Assembly (NCBI GenBank): GCA_013375335.1
Contig: JABXJZ010000064.1
Coordinates: forward strand, 1-7,754
DNA length: 7,754 bases
Reading direction: 5' to 3'
Origin: Desulfobacterales bacterium
GTDB taxonomy: Bacteria; Desulfobacterota; DSM-4660; Desulfatiglandales; B25-G16
The number at the start of each line of letters is the position of its first letter. The stretch's first letter is position 1. The translations under genes were made by a program, and so were the position numbers. The notes beneath the pieces are model-generated. The model was not told where the DNA came from, made no database searches, and saw only the letters and a list, made by a program, of their open reading frames with translations. This document shows, in pieces, positions 6,108-7,754 of this stretch.

Positions 6108-6909
6108 CTTGGCTCCATCTTGCATTGGCCGGAACAGTACGACTCGGATTAGAATAGGGGGCATCTAAGTAGTGATTGGCGGTATCGGGTGTCTCTCTTG
6201 CTCTCAGAAATCCATTTAATTGAGCCTGTCTCGATTCGCCTAGCTTTGGGCTCGCTTTAGCTACTGTTTCTTGCCGAACATCTTTTCCCTCCAAATGGTC
6301 AAGTAGCCACCCCTTGAACGCCTCCACCGATGTAAATAGCACATTAATGTATTCTAGCTCAGGTAAGTTATTGCAAAGTTCTCGTGGGGGAACTTGCAAC
6401 GCTTCCAGTAATAACACTGTGGACATCCCACGGTGTTTGGCTGCTCGGAATTTGCGATCGATGAAGGAACAACGTTTGCGTAAGAAATGTTTGGCAGCAC
6501 CTGGCTTAAGAGTAGTGTAAGAACATTCAAGCAGCCACAAATTCGGATCCTGTGAAGGCAGGGGCGATAAGGATTGTTGGAAGGTAGGGGTTGAAATTTT
6601 GGGGTTAGGAACAATACAGAATGCAAAATCATACACATAAAAGCACTGGTCTTCGTCGACTTTCCACACTGGATGGATCCAAAACTGAATATTGAAACGC
6701 TGGAAAAAGTTTCGAATATCTAATTCTTGAGCGGTGAGTGCTTGTGCTTTGGCAGTACGTGTCACCATATCTGCATAGAGTTTCCAATTCTTTCTTTTTG
6801 GGGACACATTATCACCTATATTATATATAATCCAAAACATATAATCTCCACTGGAGGAATAGAGCTCTTTCTGTCCTCTAAATAGAAAAAGTGAAACGAT
6901 CCGACTCAT
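6097..6909 (-). CDS. Unknown protein with possible PD-(D/E)XK-like nuclease core
   Basis: A 270-residue protein I cannot assign to a named family. Residues 55-170 run helix, then strands with YVYDFAF (Asp94), then WLLECSYT (Glu128), then a Lys/Arg-rich helix HFLRKRCSFIDRKFRAAK and a hydrophobic strand STVLLLEA. Spaced Asp then Glu-x-x before a basic helix is the layout of the PD-(D/E)XK nuclease fold. The usual Lys after ExK is Ser130 here, so activity is uncertain. The last 60 residues look disordered. There are no membrane segments or zinc sites. The start at ATG 6909 is supported by GTGATC (6921-6916) and by a TATA box at the right distance. ATG 6840, with GGAG five bases upstream, is a second candidate that would give 247 residues. 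The gene overlaps tnpB by 11 bases, so the two are probably co-transcribed. It is divergent from the helicase-like gene. A TnpB insertion into its original 3' end is an alternative explanation for the loose C-terminus. Confidence 0.7.
   Translation of the reverse strand: MSRIVSLFLFRGQKELYSSSGDYMFWIIYNIGDNVSPKRKNWKLYADMVTRTAKAQALTAQELDIRNFFQRFNIQFWIHPVWKVDEDQCFYVYDFAFCIVPNPKISTPTFQQSLSPLPSQDPNLWLLECSYTTLKPGAAKHFLRKRCSFIDRKFRAAKHRGMSTVLLLEALQVPPRELCNNLPELEYINVLFTSVEAFKGWLLDHLEGKDVRQETVAKASPKLGESRQAQLNGFLRARETPDTANHYLDAPYSNPSRTVPANARWSQDGW
6113..6116 (-). promoter_or_regulatory. Ribosome binding site deciding the tnpB start
   Basis: GGAG on the minus strand lies five bases before ATG 6107 and inside the last codons of the upstream gene. 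It favours 6107 over 6092 and 6164, and suggests that tnpB translation is coupled to that of the upstream gene. Confidence 0.45.
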
Positions 6910-6915
6910 TTTTCA

Positions 6916-6921
6916 GATCAC
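6916..6921 (-). promoter_or_regulatory. Shine-Dalgarno site for the 270-residue gene
   Basis: GTGATC, read on the minus strand six bases before ATG 6909, matches the 3' half of the archaeal GGAGGTGATC ribosome site. It supports 6909 as the start rather than the internal ATG 6840. Confidence 0.45.
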
Positions 6922-6945
6922 TTCAATTAGAAGTATGTCAGTTGA

Positions 6946-6955
6946 TATATTTAAA
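6946..6955 (-). promoter_or_regulatory. TATA box of the 270-residue gene and tnpB
   Basis: TTTAAATATA on the minus strand is preceded by an A5 run that resembles a BRE. Transcription would start near 6926, giving a leader of about 16 bases that just includes the GTGATC site before ATG 6909. The internal consistency of box, leader and ribosome site makes this one of the best promoters in the window. Confidence 0.6.
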
Positions 6956-7085
6956 TTTTTGAACCTTTTTCAGACTTTACAAAATAATTTGGCCATACTA
7001 GAGGCGAGATTGGACAAATAAGAAAAAATAAGGTAGTAACTCGTCACTAGGCTGTCAGGAATAGGTTCTAGTAAACTGGCGAAGA

Positions 7086-7093
7086 TTATAAAG
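7086..7093 (+). promoter_or_regulatory. TATA box of the helicase-like gene (leaderless transcript)
   Basis: TTATAAAG, with purine-rich GCGAAGA just before it as a BRE-like element, lies about 20 bases before ATG 7107 and 26 before ATG 7113. At the usual archaeal spacing, transcription would start at the initiation codon itself. No Shine-Dalgarno site is present before either ATG, which fits a leaderless mRNA. Confidence 0.55.
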
Positions 7094-7106
7094 CAAACCC
7101 CAATAG

Positions 7107-7754
7107 ATGAGTATGAGATCAAAAACCCTCGGGTTCCGAATCCAAACATTGCAGACCTTGGTGGACGCAGGCCTTTATGGCTTTGCTTCCGGGTTTTTCG
7201 ACGAAACCAGGGTGAAGGTCTGTGCCAGTGGAAGTCCATTTCGGTTAATCCGAACGGCGGCCCTGATGGTTCGGGGAGTGGTCGAACGAGGGGGGGTGTG
7301 TTTGGTAGTGCTGCCCTCGTTAACGAGTGAGGCGGCCCTCTATCTGCGGGGCATTTTTGAGGAGTTTAACCTCTCACAAGCCGAATGGGAGTACAAAGCC
7401 ACACAAAAAACCCCTCCAGCAGCAACGGTAGTCCTCACCATCCAGAAGACACTCCGGAAAGTGCTATTGAAGAAGGGGCGGGTTCACCTGTCCTTCGACA
7501 CCCTCCTCTTCCTGGGCTTGGAGACAACCCTCTTCAGTGAGGAGTGGGCTGACATCAACTTGTTGGTGATCCGGTTAAAAGAGATGGGGGCGCTGCCTCG
7601 GATCCCGCATTATTTTCTGGTAGAGAAGTATGTCACCGATCTTGTAGGTTGGTTGGAGTCCCTAAAGTTGGAGGTCGCTACCGTCCTAGATGAAGCCTTT
7701 CCGCTCCCGAAAAATTCCCTAAGAGCATCGTTCGCAGAGGTAGAACAGTTCTTT
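7107..7754 (+). CDS. Ski2/Hel308-like helicase relative with degenerate ATPase motifs (partial, 3' end outside window)
   Basis: The frame is open from ATG 7107, directly after an in-frame TAG, to the window end (216 codons seen). The order of segments follows RecA domain 1 of superfamily 2 helicases of the Ski2/Hel308 type. VKVCASGSPFRLIRTAALMV (36-55) sits where motif I with GKT is expected. VCLVVLPSLTSEA (64-76) resembles motif Ia. ATVVLTIQKTLRKVLLK (106-122) resembles motif Ib and its TTPEKL block. FDTLLFLGLETTLFSEEW (130-147) sits at motif II, with no DExH. IPHYFLVEK (166-174) sits at motif III, with no SAT. DLVGWLESL and FPLP match the segments that follow it in that family. ATP binding and hydrolysis residues are all replaced while the hydrophobic framework is kept, which suggests an inactive structural or scaffold paralogue. 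The homology is my pattern judgement and not a search result. ATG 7113 is an equally good start under leaderless initiation. The gene is divergent from the nuclease-like gene. Confidence 0.7.
   Translation, partial: MSMRSKTLGFRIQTLQTLVDAGLYGFASGFFDETRVKVCASGSPFRLIRTAALMVRGVVERGGVCLVVLPSLTSEAALYLRGIFEEFNLSQAEWEYKATQKTPPAATVVLTIQKTLRKVLLKKGRVHLSFDTLLFLGLETTLFSEEWADINLLVIRLKEMGALPRIPHYFLVEKYVTDLVGWLESLKLEVATVLDEAFPLPKNSLRASFAEVEQFF

Larger units (their letters stand above)
4490..6165 (-). mobile_element. IS200/IS605-group element, TnpB only (approximate ends)
   Basis: The element is inferred from tnpB plus the hairpin-rich right end. The right boundary is placed just past the last hairpin (about 4490). 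The left boundary is unknown and is set near the overlap with the upstream gene, between about 6100 and 6170. No target duplication is expected in this family, and no second copy or empty site is visible, so both ends are estimates. Without TnpA it would need a transposase supplied in trans. Confidence 0.45.

Noticed and set aside
4410..6909. CRISPR array or Cas12 locus around the TnpB-like gene
   Set aside because: No direct repeats with regular spacing and no adaptation genes; the hairpins are inverted repeats inside the gene, as expected for TnpB omega RNA.
6097..6909. The upstream gene as the element's transposase (TnpA Y1 or IS607 serine recombinase)
   Set aside because: It lacks the HUH and catalytic Tyr layout of TnpA, and the N-terminal serine motif and helix pattern of IS607 recombinases.
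6970..7239. An 89-codon minus-strand frame with a hydrophobic middle, antisense to the start of the helicase-like gene
   Set aside because: It covers the plus-strand TATA box and the first part of a better-supported plus-strand gene, has no clear promoter or ribosome site, and shows no family resemblance.

Overview
The window looks archaeal and most likely comes from an Asgard-type lineage. The evidence is a Rab/Ras-like small GTPase, TATA-box promoters at archaeal spacing, GGAG or GTGATC-type Shine-Dalgarno sites, poly-T termination signals, and hexameric-type glutamate dehydrogenases. The lineage is inferred from gene content; no rRNA marker is present.

Layout. Positions 1-984 hold the 3' part of a glutamate dehydrogenase gene (+), cut by the window edge. 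A 358-base gap follows. It contains a poly-T stretch, a compact block of mutually exclusive inverted repeats (about 1028-1138) and a purine-rich segment. Positions 1343-2593 encode a second, complete glutamate dehydrogenase (+) that is clearly diverged from the first. Converging on it from the minus strand is a Rab-like GTPase (2695-3228) in which Asp replaces the usual catalytic Gln of motif G3. Next, also on the minus strand, is a carbon-nitrogen hydrolase (nitrilase superfamily, 3515-4285) with an intact Glu-Lys-Cys triad.

Positions 4410-6107 (minus) encode a long TnpB-type RNA-guided nuclease with RuvC motifs and a four-Cys zinc finger. The 3' end of this gene contains three consecutive hairpins typical of an omega-RNA scaffold, and the reading frame runs about 85 bases past them. 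No TnpA transposase is present. Just upstream and overlapping it by 11 bases is a 270-residue gene (6097-6909, minus) with a faint PD-(D/E)XK-like nuclease pattern. That gene has its own well-placed TATA box and Shine-Dalgarno site.

Divergent from it on the plus strand, from a probable leaderless promoter, is a gene that starts at 7107 and runs off the window (216 codons seen). Its pattern follows the first RecA domain of a Ski2/Hel308-like helicase, but motifs I, II and III are all degenerate. It therefore looks like a pseudo-helicase and is the most unusual item here.

Functionally, the left part is nitrogen metabolism (glutamate/2-oxoglutarate interconversion, possibly amide or nitrile hydrolysis) with a signalling GTPase beside it. 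The right part is accessory: a TnpB element, a nuclease-like gene and a divergent helicase-derived gene.
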